Below, one piece after another: positions 24,090 to 32,856 of a stretch of DNA of 47,610 bases; the first letter of the stretch is position 1, and every line of letters starts with the position of its first letter. The stretch is from a virus: positions 1 to 47,610 of the IMG/VR virus record IMGVR_UViG_3300025898_000013; one strand, written 5' to 3'. The position numbers and the translations under genes were made by a program. The notes below the pieces were generated by a model. The model was not told where the DNA came from, did no database searches, and was given only the letters and a program-made list of their open reading frames with translations.

Positions 24090-25193
24090 ATGTCCGTAGC
24101 TCTCGCGTCGTCAATCGCTGTTGCGGTTGCGAAGAAACCGTTGCGCCTAACGTTCACCGCGAGCGCAGGCAATTTCGTGCGCGTGTGGTGCACCGCGGCG
24201 CCGGCAGGCTCGAAGCTGCGGGGAAAACTCGACGAGAACAACGCCGCGCGGGTTCATGCTTTCGACACCGATTCGGCCCGAGCGATCGAATATACGTTCG
24301 ACGTCTCGGGCGCGTACCAGTTCGCGGCGGCTGAGTTCATCAAGGGCGCCGCGCCCTACGGCGGCGGATATCAGGACGCGCCCAACTCGGCACCTGCGGA
24401 AACGTCGCTCGGCGAAACACCGCTCACCTTCTACGTCGCGAGCAAACTCAAAGCCACGCTCGGCTTTGGAGCCGATGTCGCCGATCTCGTCCTCTACGCC
24501 GCGAACACGGTGATTCAATCCACCTCGCTCGCCGTTCAGGGACTGGCAACACCGACGGTCCAGAAGCCAAAAACGGACAAGGCGACCACTGCGGCGGAGA
24601 ACGCAGCGCTGCTGACGGCTGTCGCAGCGCTGGCGGGTTCAACCGCCGCTCTCGCTCTCGGCGATATCGGTGCATTGGTTACTGACTTCATCATCGACTT
24701 CAACGCGCACATTGCCGACGCGGCGTTTCACGATACGGCCGACAGTAGCGCCAATCGGATCTCGTCGGAGTACCGGAACCCGACGACACCAGACGCGCTG
24801 AAGCAATCGATCGCGCAAATTCTGAAAGCGCTCAGCGCGCATATTCGAAACGATTCAGCGACAACGCCGACCGGTACCGGCTCGAGCGGATGGCACCAAA
24901 TAAACGGCGCTGGTGTTGTCGATTGGGCGAGTCTGCCCCTATTTGCAAGCACTGGGACGATCTCCGAGCATGTGCGCGGCTTAGCCGACGCGCAGCGCTG
25001 CTTCGAGTCCCACCGCGTCTCTTCTGCGCATCTGGCGCCTGACACCGTGCACGCCCTCGACCCGGTGCCGAAGCTCCTGACTGTTCACTCTCTCTTCCTC
25101 GCGCAGCTCGCGGCCATCAGCCCGCCCGCGCCCGTGACGGACAACTCAGCGAAGACTGTGCTCGTACACGGCGCCGGGTTCGAAGAAATCTGA
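24090..25193 (+). CDS. Unrecognised tail/fibre-associated protein
   Basis: The product has 367 residues and starts at the base after the previous stop. The N-terminal 150 residues look like a beta-sandwich (LRLTFTASAGNFVRVWCTAA and EYTFDVSGAYQFAAAEF). The C-terminal half is helical and His-rich, with FNAHIADAAFHDTADSSANR, LSAHIRNDSA and RVSSAHLAPDTVHALD. Repeated hydrophobic-x-x-H-x-x-x-A helices recall intramolecular repeats that bind metal or form trimers. The position between two fibre genes implies a fibre or adaptor role. Confidence 0.5.
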   Translation: MSVALASSIAVAVAKKPLRLTFTASAGNFVRVWCTAAPAGSKLRGKLDENNAARVHAFDTDSARAIEYTFDVSGAYQFAAAEFIKGAAPYGGGYQDAPNSAPAETSLGETPLTFYVASKLKATLGFGADVADLVLYAANTVIQSTSLAVQGLATPTVQKPKTDKATTAAENAALLTAVAALAGSTAALALGDIGALVTDFIIDFNAHIADAAFHDTADSSANRISSEYRNPTTPDALKQSIAQILKALSAHIRNDSATTPTGTGSSGWHQINGAGVVDWASLPLFASTGTISEHVRGLADAQRCFESHRVSSAHLAPDTVHALDPVPKLLTVHSLFLAQLAAISPPAPVTDNSAKTVLVHGAGFEEI

Positions 25194-25194
25194 C

Positions 25195-26847
25195 ATGGCA
25201 TCACCCAATTTTACGATCAACACCTCGGCGTGCCCGCCAGAGAAGGCGGTCGCCTACGGCGCTGCGCTCACGTTCGCTCTGCTGAGCACTTCCGGCGTGA
25301 GTACCGTCGCTTGGTCGTTTACGGGCACCGATGCGCCCACGACTGTCCCGCCAGCCATTACGCTCGGCGGCTCGCCGCTGGGCGCCACGGCGACGGCGAC
25401 GATGGTCGCGGACCCCGGCACGGGTCGCGGCGTTTCGTTGATCATCAAATGCGTGGTCAACGGTGGGCGTGACTCTGCGGGTCAGGTCGACCCATTGCTG
25501 ACCAAGACCGCGCTCGTCGGTGTCGCGAACTCGGTTGGCATCGTGCCTTTCGCGGTCGGCGAGGAGCTCGAGCGGGACGCAAACTTCGGCTGGACTGGCC
25601 CGCTCAACAATGCGCTGACCGGTTCTGGCAGCGGCGGCGTCACGGTTCACGCGAACCTGACCGGGCTCGCGGCGGACGATCACCCGCAATACCTGCGCAC
25701 GGACGGCACGCGCGTTCTCACCGGCAACATGTCGGCGGGTAGCAACAAGATCACGAGCCTTGCGCCGCCGACGACGTCAACCGACGCAGCAACTAAGGGG
25801 TACGTCGATGGGATCGTCGCGGCCCCAGCCGGCGCTGTTCTAGCCAACGGCACGGTGCCCTTCACTGCCAATCAGTCGATGGGCAGCCACAAACTCACCA
25901 GCGTTTCCGTTCCGACGGTGAGCTCCGACGCGGCAACGAAGGGCTATGTTGACGCGCAGATCATCCCGGCCGGCACGAACCCGTTCACTGGTAACCAGTC
26001 GATGGGCGGCTTCAAGCTTACGAATGTGGCGACGCCTACGGCCTCGACGGATGCGTGCACCAAAGGTTATGCGGACGCCATGGCTGGCAGCGCCCCCGTA
26101 GCTCGCCTCGCAACGGCAACGGCGCTGCCGACGAACACGCGCACCAGCAACGTACTCACTGCATCGGCCAACGGCGCGCTGACCATAGATGGCACCGCGG
26201 TAGCGTTGGGCGACGTGCTGCTCGTGAAGAACGAAGCCACCGGCGCTAACAACGGGCTGTTCAGCGTGACCGATACTGGAAACGGCGGAGCGCCGTTCGT
26301 CCTCACCCGCACGAGCAATCTGCTGTTCTCCGGGATGGCCGTGGCGATCGTCACGGGCACAGCCAATGGCGGCAAGTTTGCGCTGCTCAAGACCGAGGGC
26401 GCCATCGCCGTCAACACGACCGCGCTCGACTTCCAGATTGCGACCGGCGCAGCTGGCACTAACGGCACGAACGGCACGAACGGCACGAACGGAACCAATG
26501 GGACCAATGGCGTAGACGCCTTCAACGTCATCCCAGGCCCGACGCCGCTCACCGGTGGAAACCAAACGATTGCGCCTGGCATCACCGGGCTGCTGTTCAC
26601 GCTCCCCGCAGCGGCGCAGTCAGCAAACGCCACGCTCACGATTGTCGGCGGCACAGGCATCGTCGTCGGGGACGTCGTGTTTATCCAGGTCTTCGACGTC
26701 AGCGCGTGGACGTACACGATGCGAAACGGCGGCGCCACCCCTGCTGACATGCGCGTCAAACCCGCTTCTCCGGGCGCGAAGCGTATCTACTCCTACCAGT
26801 GGGACGGCGCCGACTTCTTCCCCTGCAACTCCGTAGCGGTGCTCTGA
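25195..26847 (+). CDS. Tail fibre protein with collagen-like repeat
   Basis: The product has 550 residues. Classic fibre motifs are present: DDHPQYLRTDGTRVLTGNM near residue 160, then three copies of a K-I/L-T-S/N-x-x-x-P-T-x-S-x-D-A-x-T-K-G-Y motif about 40 residues apart. An LTxxANGALTIDGxAVxxGD segment is followed by a GTN repeat (five GTNs plus NGV), a collagen-like triple-helix-forming tract. A C-terminal beta head ends in YSYQWDGADFFPC. The N-terminal 140 residues probably anchor to the baseplate. Confidence 0.8.
   Translation: MASPNFTINTSACPPEKAVAYGAALTFALLSTSGVSTVAWSFTGTDAPTTVPPAITLGGSPLGATATATMVADPGTGRGVSLIIKCVVNGGRDSAGQVDPLLTKTALVGVANSVGIVPFAVGEELERDANFGWTGPLNNALTGSGSGGVTVHANLTGLAADDHPQYLRTDGTRVLTGNMSAGSNKITSLAPPTTSTDAATKGYVDGIVAAPAGAVLANGTVPFTANQSMGSHKLTSVSVPTVSSDAATKGYVDAQIIPAGTNPFTGNQSMGGFKLTNVATPTASTDACTKGYADAMAGSAPVARLATATALPTNTRTSNVLTASANGALTIDGTAVALGDVLLVKNEATGANNGLFSVTDTGNGGAPFVLTRTSNLLFSGMAVAIVTGTANGGKFALLKTEGAIAVNTTALDFQIATGAAGTNGTNGTNGTNGTNGTNGVDAFNVIPGPTPLTGGNQTIAPGITGLLFTLPAAAQSANATLTIVGGTGIVVGDVVFIQVFDVSAWTYTMRNGGATPADMRVKPASPGAKRIYSYQWDGADFFPCNSVAVL
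26461..26505 (+). repeat. 9-bp tandem repeat coding the collagen-like GTN tract
   Basis: Three identical AACGGCACG units are followed by two diverged copies (AACGGAACC, AATGGGACC). The period is a multiple of three, so copy-number changes alter tract length without breaking the frame. Confidence 0.8.
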
Positions 26848-26849
26848 AA

Positions 26850-27209
26850 ATGGATTTCTCGATGCTAGCCGCTGCGGTGCGTACAGAGGTATCCTACTGG
26901 GGAGTAAGTACGACGCCGCTCAGCACGGAGGCTTTTATCGAAGGCCTCGGCGCGCATCAAATCACGTACGCGCACGCAGCCGTAACGTTCACCGTAAACG
27001 CATCAGGCGCGAACAAGATCTACTTCGGTAGGCCAGGGCACTTCGGTGCAACCATCTTCAGTGTCGGCGGGTTCGTGGGCGGCTTCATTCTGTTCGCATC
27101 CGGTATCAGCGTGACCAACACGCTCGGCATCGTCCTGCCGTACAACCTCTACGAGTCGGTATCGGCTGGACTCGGCGTCACGACCGTGACCGCTTCGTCA
27201 GCTCCGTAA
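26850..27209 (+). CDS. Small beta-rich fibre-region protein
   Basis: The product has 119 residues from ATG 26850. It alternates hydrophobic and small residues, with VTFTVNASGANKIYFGRPGH and FGATIFSVGGFVGGFILFAS. The latter is very hydrophobic, but its Gly spacing and the Thr-rich surroundings fit a beta domain better than a membrane helix. It starts 2 bp after the upstream fibre stop and 2 bp separates it from the next fibre gene. It could be a fibre chaperone or tip protein. Confidence 0.45.
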   Translation: MDFSMLAAAVRTEVSYWGVSTTPLSTEAFIEGLGAHQITYAHAAVTFTVNASGANKIYFGRPGHFGATIFSVGGFVGGFILFASGISVTNTLGIVLPYNLYESVSAGLGVTTVTASSAP

Positions 27210-27211
27210 TT

Positions 27212-29029
27212 ATGGCGGTCACGCAGCCCGGCGACGTTACGGTCATCGCACCGATCGCCGTCCAAAATGACGCTAACTACGCGATGCGCGCGGAGTCGAT
27301 CCTTGGTGGGTTCGTCGCCCTTGCGTCCGGAAGTGGTCCGCCGACTGCGGCCAAGATCCCGCTGATCGTCCGGCGCGTCGGAACGCTCGCGTACACGCCT
27401 ACGGACGGCAAGTGGTGGCAGCTCGTCGGCGGAACGGCCGACGCTAACTGGGTCGAGCGGTCGATGGTCGCCGCGGTGCTCAGCGTCTTCGGTCGAGTGG
27501 GCGCGGTAGTGGCGGCTGCCGGCGACTACACGAGTTCGCAGATCACGAATGCCTCCGCGGTAACCGGGGCAACGGTGACAGCGGCGCTCAACACGCTGAA
27601 CTCGGCCCTGGCAACGGCTGGCCCGGTGTCATCGGTGTTCGGGCGCACGGGTGCCGTCGTGGCGGTGCTCAACGACTACACGAGCTCGCTGATCCAAAAC
27701 CTGGCCACGGTCACTGGCGGCGGATCGACGGTCACTTCGGCGCTGAACGCGCTGCAGGCTCAGATTTCCGCCGCTGTTACCGGCGTATCGAGCTGGAACT
27801 CGCGGACCGGAGCGGTGGTGCCCGCAAGCGGCGACTATGCAGCAAGCCAGGTCGCCAACGACTCGACGGTCACTGGCACGGGCGTCGCCGCGGCGTTGAA
27901 CACGCTCAAGACATCGATCACCGCGCTCGTCACTGGTGTATCTAGTGTCTACGGACGAGCGGGCGCTGTGGTGGCAACGACTGGTGATTATACCAGTACG
28001 CAGATCACGAACAGCTCTGGAGTGACTGGGACGGGAGTGACTGGAGCGCTGAATACGCTAAACTCTGCGATCACAAGTGCGACCCTCACGGCTGATGAGA
28101 CAAGCGCTCACATTGCCAGCCAGGTTATCAGTGTTAAGAATGGCGGAATCACCGACACCAAGGTTGCGACCACGGCAGCGATTGCAGGGACCAAAATCAG
28201 TCCCGATTTCGGGGCTCAGAACGTAGTCACAACGGGCTATATTCAAGCCCCACAGATCGGTGACGGGACGGGCAACATTGAGGTTCACGCGACCAGTTTT
28301 CAAACGACTTGCATCGGTAATTTCATCGGTCTCGGGCAGAGTTTTGCTGGGCTAAATAACGGAGATTCAACGGCCTCAGGCAGTTTGCCCTCTCTAACAA
28401 TCAGCGCGTCAAGCGGTAGCGGGAGCGCTACGCACACCGCGGGTCTCCTGATCTTGTCTGGCGGATCAACCACCAGTCCAAGCGGAACAGGGGGCGATCT
28501 CTTCTTGTCTGGGGGGAGTGGCCCGTCCAACACGAAAAACGGCAACATCGCACTCAATCTGTTCCCTGTGAGCTGGCAATCAATGGAACACGGCGTATAC
28601 ATCGCCGAGGCAAGTGCGACCCCAACAGGTAATCCGACTAGCGGATTCTTTCTCTACGTAGATCCTGTCGATCATGAGCTAAAGGTGCGCGGCCCGTCCG
28701 GGACCGCCGTCCTCGCCCCGAGCTCGCCCCTGTGGGTTCCGACCTCCGTCAAGACCTCCGCGTACAATGCCCAGCCCGGTGAGTTCGTCAAATACAGCGT
28801 CGCGGGCGGCGGTTTTACGATCACGCTCCCTGACCCGACGACGTTTCTGGCGGGAGCCTCGGTCAAAATCAAGAATACCACTAGCAGTGCTAACTCGCTC
28901 ACCGTGCAGTCGGCCGGAGGGGCCACCATCGACGGCTTCTCATCCTTCATCCAGAACCACGCCAACATGTGCGCCGAGTACACGTCGGACGGCGCGAACT
29001 GGTGGGCCACGACCGCGTACAGAGAGTGA
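27212..29029 (+). CDS. Tail fibre protein with four FGR-GAVV-GDY repeats
   Basis: The product has 605 residues. Residues 1-85 form an N-terminal domain shared with the next gene (TQPGDVTVIAP, GGFVALASGSGPP, RRVGTLAYTP). Residues about 90-290 hold four repeats of S-V-F/Y-G-R-x-G-A-V-V-x-x-x-G-D-Y-T-S-S-Q-I followed by a T-A-A-L-N-T-L-N-S helix, a well-known fibre shaft repeat. The distal part contains TAGLLILSGGSTTSPSGTGG repeats and a terminal lectin-like domain ending in EYTSDGANWWATTAYRE. Confidence 0.8.
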   Translation: MAVTQPGDVTVIAPIAVQNDANYAMRAESILGGFVALASGSGPPTAAKIPLIVRRVGTLAYTPTDGKWWQLVGGTADANWVERSMVAAVLSVFGRVGAVVAAAGDYTSSQITNASAVTGATVTAALNTLNSALATAGPVSSVFGRTGAVVAVLNDYTSSLIQNLATVTGGGSTVTSALNALQAQISAAVTGVSSWNSRTGAVVPASGDYAASQVANDSTVTGTGVAAALNTLKTSITALVTGVSSVYGRAGAVVATTGDYTSTQITNSSGVTGTGVTGALNTLNSAITSATLTADETSAHIASQVISVKNGGITDTKVATTAAIAGTKISPDFGAQNVVTTGYIQAPQIGDGTGNIEVHATSFQTTCIGNFIGLGQSFAGLNNGDSTASGSLPSLTISASSGSGSATHTAGLLILSGGSTTSPSGTGGDLFLSGGSGPSNTKNGNIALNLFPVSWQSMEHGVYIAEASATPTGNPTSGFFLYVDPVDHELKVRGPSGTAVLAPSSPLWVPTSVKTSAYNAQPGEFVKYSVAGGGFTITLPDPTTFLAGASVKIKNTTSSANSLTVQSAGGATIDGFSSFIQNHANMCAEYTSDGANWWATTAYRE

Positions 29030-29042
29030 CACCGCTGTCTAA

Positions 29043-31505
29043 ATGATCACCCAACCAGGCGATGTCACAATCGTCGCGCCCCTCTCCATTCCGAGCGACG
29101 CGAACTTCGTCGTCCGCTCCGAGTCGGTGCAGGGAGGCTTCGTTGCCCTGCCATCGGGGAGCGGTCCACCGACGACGACGAACCTGCCCGCGGTGATGCG
29201 GCGCGTGGGCACGCTCGCCTTCACTCCAGCCGACAGCAAGCTCTGGCAGCTGCTGGGTGGCACCGCGGACATCAATTGGGCCCCGTGCTCGCTCGGGCTC
29301 GGGCCAGACTTCGGGGCGCTGGATTTGAAGACGACGGGATCGCTGTCTCTCGGGACGAATCCGGCCGGCGTAGGCTCCTTGAGGCTGCCATATTCGACGG
29401 GGCTGATCACGTCGCGTAACTCCGGCAATTCTGCGGATTTAGTGGTCTATGAGACGGGCGGGACCGGCGGAAATACTGACGAACAAGTATTCGGATCTCT
29501 CAGCAACAGTTTCACTACTATTCGCAGCAGCAGCGGGGGGATTCAGTTTATTGGTGCGGCGGCCATTTTGGGCAGCATCAGCACAGCCAATGGTTTTCTG
29601 CTCCGCGTTAACGCTCAATTCAGTGTCAACGTCGGTAGCCCGACGCTGACTCACCAAGCTAGCGCTTTCGTGGGTGGTACTGGCGGGACATTAACTATCG
29701 CAGCTCAGACGATGAGCGGCGCCGGTTCCACTGGTGGTATTCTTGCTCTGAATGGCGGAAGCGCTACGGGCGCAAGTGGTACCCGCGTGGGCGGCGACGT
29801 CGTTGTCACGCCGGGGACAGGCGCAACAGCTAACGGAAAGTTCGTCGCTGGTTCGTTCCTCTCTCTGGGAGGCTTCTCCAGTGACTTTTTGTCTCTTGGT
29901 TCCAGCCCCGCCTCCGCCGGGGTTTTGCGTCTCGCAAGCAGTGCGGCAGTGAATGGGAGATCATTCTCCAACACGATAGACTATTCTCTTCTAAACTGGG
30001 GCGCTGCCGCGAACGCTCTATTTGTAGGAGACGCAAACAATACGGCTACTCTTATTTATGGGGGCTCTATCAGCCTTTATCCATCAAGCGTTAACACGTT
30101 TGACGTTTCACCAGGTTTGGTCGAGATCGTTTCATCAAGTGCAGCTGAATTCCGTTTTCGGGTGCAGTGCCTTAGTCCGCTTATTACACACGGAGTCGCC
30201 ACCGGCACAGGTGTGTGCCAAACACTCACGGTTTTGGCGCAGGGCTCCTCCGGGAGTGGCGCCACGGGCGGGAAGCTAGCCCTACAAGGAGGAGTTGCTT
30301 CGGGTGCTTCGGGCACAGGTGGGGACGTTGAAATCACTCCAGGAACCGGAGTAACAGCCAACGGGCTCCTCTCCGTCAAGATTGGGGCTACTCAAGTTCT
30401 TTCACTTGGGAAAGTAAGCGGAGATTTCCTCGCTTTAGGTGCAGCCCCCGCAAGTGCTGGTACTATCCGCACTAGCCATGGCTGGACTCTTAAGACGAGG
30501 AATTCAACAAATTCGATAAACTTCTCAATCTTAGATGTAGGGAGCGCTCCCGACTCACTGCTCATCGGTGATGCGCTACTATCTACGACTTCAATTGCCG
30601 GCGGGGGCATTTACCTCAATTCAAATACTGTCAATCTTGGTCTTGCTGGGGCATCTTCGCTCCTGTTTAACCAGGGCTCAGTGGCCACTATCGGGCAATT
30701 TCCCGGTGGGTCAACGACCAGTTCCGCTTTTACAGTCGCTGCTCAGGACAACGTAAACGTAGCCGGTGTGGCCGGCGACATGCTTGTTCGGGCGGGGAAC
30801 GCAACGGCAGGCACGGGCACGTCTTCGGGTGGGTCCATAACCATAGCGGGCGGCAGTGCTTCCGGGCCTAGTGGGACACGTACCGGGGGTAACGTCCTCA
30901 TCAAGGCTGGGAATGGCGCCAGTGCAGGTGGCGGGATTTACTTATATGGATTGGGGGGTAGCCAATCCATTGCACAGTTTAACGTGTCAACTGCCCAATG
31001 CGCATTTACGCTGATCCCGCCGGCTTCAGGCGTTGGGATCATGCAGTTCAGCGGGGACTCTGGCACCTCCTGCACGTTGCAGATCAACGCGCCAACCGTG
31101 TCGACGAACGGAATGCCGTTCGTTCTCGCTGGGCAGTCTGCCTCGGCAGATAACGGCGGCTTACTGGCTCTAGCTAGCGGGAATGGTGGCTCTGCCAAAA
31201 AGCAGGGGGCCGTTCAGTTGTCATTGGGCGGCTACCGCGACGGCGCTGCTTTTGGGACGAAGATCATACTGGCTGAACTGTCCAACTTAGGAACGGTCGC
31301 CTCTCCCGCGTCGGTGCTAGCGCTCTGTTACAACGCCGCAGTCTCCACGACACAAGTCCCCACGGGAGACAAAGTAATTTTCATTGGGGAGGCGGGCACT
31401 GTTCCGAGCTCGAACCCAGTAGGCGGCGGCATCATCTACGTCCAGTCGGGCGCTTTGAAATACAGAGGCACAAGCGGGACGGTCACTACTCTCGCTGCGG
31501 CCTGA
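29043..31505 (+). CDS. Large tail fibre protein, paralogous N-terminus
   Basis: The product has 820 residues. The first 85 residues closely match the previous fibre protein, so both probably dock on the same baseplate site. The shaft has repeated modules of about 170 residues: GGDVxxTPGTGxTANG, LSLGxxSxDFLxLGxxPASA, then a stretch with LLxxGxAxxxLxxGD. Further TGG-rich beta turns and a final domain ending in YVQSGALKYRGTSG, common at fibre C-termini, follow. By eye the base composition from about 29.4 to 31.2 kb is less GC-rich than the flanks, suggesting a different history for the shaft. Confidence 0.75.
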   Translation: MITQPGDVTIVAPLSIPSDANFVVRSESVQGGFVALPSGSGPPTTTNLPAVMRRVGTLAFTPADSKLWQLLGGTADINWAPCSLGLGPDFGALDLKTTGSLSLGTNPAGVGSLRLPYSTGLITSRNSGNSADLVVYETGGTGGNTDEQVFGSLSNSFTTIRSSSGGIQFIGAAAILGSISTANGFLLRVNAQFSVNVGSPTLTHQASAFVGGTGGTLTIAAQTMSGAGSTGGILALNGGSATGASGTRVGGDVVVTPGTGATANGKFVAGSFLSLGGFSSDFLSLGSSPASAGVLRLASSAAVNGRSFSNTIDYSLLNWGAAANALFVGDANNTATLIYGGSISLYPSSVNTFDVSPGLVEIVSSSAAEFRFRVQCLSPLITHGVATGTGVCQTLTVLAQGSSGSGATGGKLALQGGVASGASGTGGDVEITPGTGVTANGLLSVKIGATQVLSLGKVSGDFLALGAAPASAGTIRTSHGWTLKTRNSTNSINFSILDVGSAPDSLLIGDALLSTTSIAGGGIYLNSNTVNLGLAGASSLLFNQGSVATIGQFPGGSTTSSAFTVAAQDNVNVAGVAGDMLVRAGNATAGTGTSSGGSITIAGGSASGPSGTRTGGNVLIKAGNGASAGGGIYLYGLGGSQSIAQFNVSTAQCAFTLIPPASGVGIMQFSGDSGTSCTLQINAPTVSTNGMPFVLAGQSASADNGGLLALASGNGGSAKKQGAVQLSLGGYRDGAAFGTKIILAELSNLGTVASPASVLALCYNAAVSTTQVPTGDKVIFIGEAGTVPSSNPVGGGIIYVQSGALKYRGTSGTVTTLAAA

Positions 31506-31517
31506 GGAAAATCACGA

Positions 31518-31802
31518 ATGGCAACATGGGCAAAGCACGTCCTGTCGGTGGTCACGGTCCCCGAGGGCATCGCGGACAAGCGCATCACGACCTATTTCTC
31601 GGACGCGGCCGCGAACCCTCCGAATGACATGCGCATTCAGATCACCGGCGTCGACTCAGCCGGTACCCCATACACTTTCGATTGCTCGCTATCCGAGCTG
31701 GCGATCACACCAGAACAGAAGGCGACGCTGATTGGAGCTGGTGAGGCCGCTCTCGCACAGCTGCTCGCACTTCAGGGTTTCGCGTCAACTGAGGGACAGT
31801 AA
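31518..31802 (+). CDS. Small unrecognised protein downstream of fibres
   Basis: The product has 94 residues: an N-terminal strand (VLSVVTVPEGIADKRITTYF), a central MRIQITGVDSAGTPYTFDCS segment and a C-terminal Ala-rich helix. An AGGAAA ribosome site lies before ATG 31518. The stop is directly followed by the next start. A small alpha/beta protein of unknown role in the fibre cluster, possibly a fibre assembly factor. Confidence 0.5.
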   Translation: MATWAKHVLSVVTVPEGIADKRITTYFSDAAANPPNDMRIQITGVDSAGTPYTFDCSLSELAITPEQKATLIGAGEAALAQLLALQGFASTEGQ

Positions 31803-32159
31803 ATGAGAACGTTCACCATTCCGAAAGCGCAGCGAGTGCCGGCTACCTCGCTCAATGAACAAGGGCAATCGGTAGCGACCGAGCGTGACTATTCGTTCAA
31901 GGATTTCTTGGACCAATTCGTCTGGCCGTCGGCCGCTTGGCGCGCAACGGCCGAGTCTTCGGATGCCTGGTACACGGCGATGGAGCTGCTCGATGGGGCT
32001 GAAGAGGGCGCGGCTGTTACGTTCGATGATGTCACGTGGGCGGTGTTCAAGACCATCGCTACGTTGCAAGGCAAAGATCTCCCTGGCCTCCCGACACAGC
32101 TGTCGCGGCTGATGCGGCCGATTCTGCAGGCCCGCCAAGTCGCCAAAGAAGACCTGTAG
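31803..32159 (+). CDS. Small unrecognised protein, last gene of fibre cluster
   Basis: The product has 118 residues, mostly helical (RDYSFKDFLDQFVWPSAAWR, AWYTAMELLDGAEE, WAVFKTIATLQG and QLSRLMRPILQAR). It starts at the base after the previous stop and is followed by 136 bp of hairpin-rich DNA. The two small genes 31518 and 31803 look like a coupled pair. No motif identifies them. Confidence 0.5.
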   Translation: MRTFTIPKAQRVPATSLNEQGQSVATERDYSFKDFLDQFVWPSAAWRATAESSDAWYTAMELLDGAEEGAAVTFDDVTWAVFKTIATLQGKDLPGLPTQLSRLMRPILQARQVAKEDL

Positions 32160-32170
32160 CCGCTACGCGA

Positions 32171-32262
32171 CTCGCTGAGCAGCGAGCAACAAATCGCGGA
32201 CCTCACTCCGCGCAAAGACCAACCGCAGCCTCCGCGCTGCATGGGCCGAGCTCTTTGCTCGG
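32171..32262 (+). other. Cluster of four short hairpins in leader of the 32296 gene
   Basis: Four perfect inverted repeats stand in a row: CTCGCTG/CAGCGAG (32171-32186), CGCGGA/TCCGCG (32195-32212), GCAGC/GCTGC (32225-32240) and CCGAGC/GCTCGG (32246-32262). No T tracts follow. They may insulate or stabilise the downstream transcript, or form a structured leader. Confidence 0.5.
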
Positions 32263-32295
32263 TGCACTCAAGTTCCAACCTAGGAGTTACAGACT

Positions 32296-32745
32296 ATGTC
32301 CAAATACACCGCTGCCGGGTTCATCGCGGCCGCTGCCACCAAGACGCCGCTCATCCTCTCCGGTACCGCTGCTCAGCGCGGCTGGATCTCGTACTTCCGC
32401 CTGTCGGCGACCGGTACGCCGGCCACCGACGTGAACGCGGAAGTCCAGGTTCGTCGTTCGACGGCCGCTGGTACCTCGACCGCTTACACGCCCGTTGCGA
32501 TCGACCTCGCAGATCCGGCCGCGGTCATCATCGCTGGCGTCAACGCGACGATCGAGCCCACCTACTCGGCGGGTTTCATCGACGACGTGTTCTTCAACCC
32601 GCGCGCGGTGGTGCCTTGGTCCGCATACGACCAGGCGAGCGAACTCGTGATCCCGGCAACGGCTAACGCCGGCATCGGGTTCCAGTGCGCTGCGGCTGGC
32701 GGTATCGGCACGAACGTGAACGCCGCGGTTCAGTTCCACCAGTGA
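32296..32745 (+). CDS. Putative abundant structural (decoration/fibre-type) protein, free-standing
   Basis: The product has 149 residues, beta-rich and low in charge, with a Lys/Thr/Ala N-terminus (KYTAAGFIAAAATKTPLILS), an AEVQVRRSTAAGTSTAYTPV strand pair and a C-terminal VNAAVQFHQ. It has a strong AGGAG ribosome site at 9-nt spacing, its own structured leader and a terminator-like stem with nine T downstream. It is therefore likely transcribed or stabilised as a single, highly expressed unit. Composition resembles the 130- and 140-residue beta proteins near the capsid gene, so a virion-surface role is plausible. Confidence 0.55.
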   Translation: MSKYTAAGFIAAAATKTPLILSGTAAQRGWISYFRLSATGTPATDVNAEVQVRRSTAAGTSTAYTPVAIDLADPAAVIIAGVNATIEPTYSAGFIDDVFFNPRAVVPWSAYDQASELVIPATANAGIGFQCAAAGGIGTNVNAAVQFHQ

Positions 32746-32778
32746 CCTGAGACGGGGGTCCACAGACCGCTGTCTGCG

Positions 32779-32842
32779 CCAGACGAATCGGGTCTTCGGC
32801 AATGTGCTGCGGGCCCGAGGCGTTTTGGACAGCTTTTTTTTT
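32779..32842 (+). terminator. Rho-independent terminator candidate with T9 tract
   Basis: A two-part stem (CCAGACG with CGTTTTGG, and TCGGGTC with GGCCCGA, including wobble pairs and one bulge) is followed after ACAGC by nine consecutive T (32834-32842). A smaller perfect hairpin, CAGAC/GTCTG, lies just upstream (32763-32776). This is the longest T run in the window and closes the structural region. Confidence 0.55.
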
Positions 32843-32856
32843 GAGGGGCGACTGAT

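Noticed and set aside
26461-26505. Short direct repeats considered as a CRISPR or recombination array
   Set aside because: The 9-bp units are contiguous without spacers and encode a collagen-like GTN tract in a fibre protein.
32287-32802. Minus-strand open frame opposite the 32296 gene
   Set aside because: Very high Arg/Asp/Val content, no ribosome site, and it runs through the leader and terminator of the real gene.
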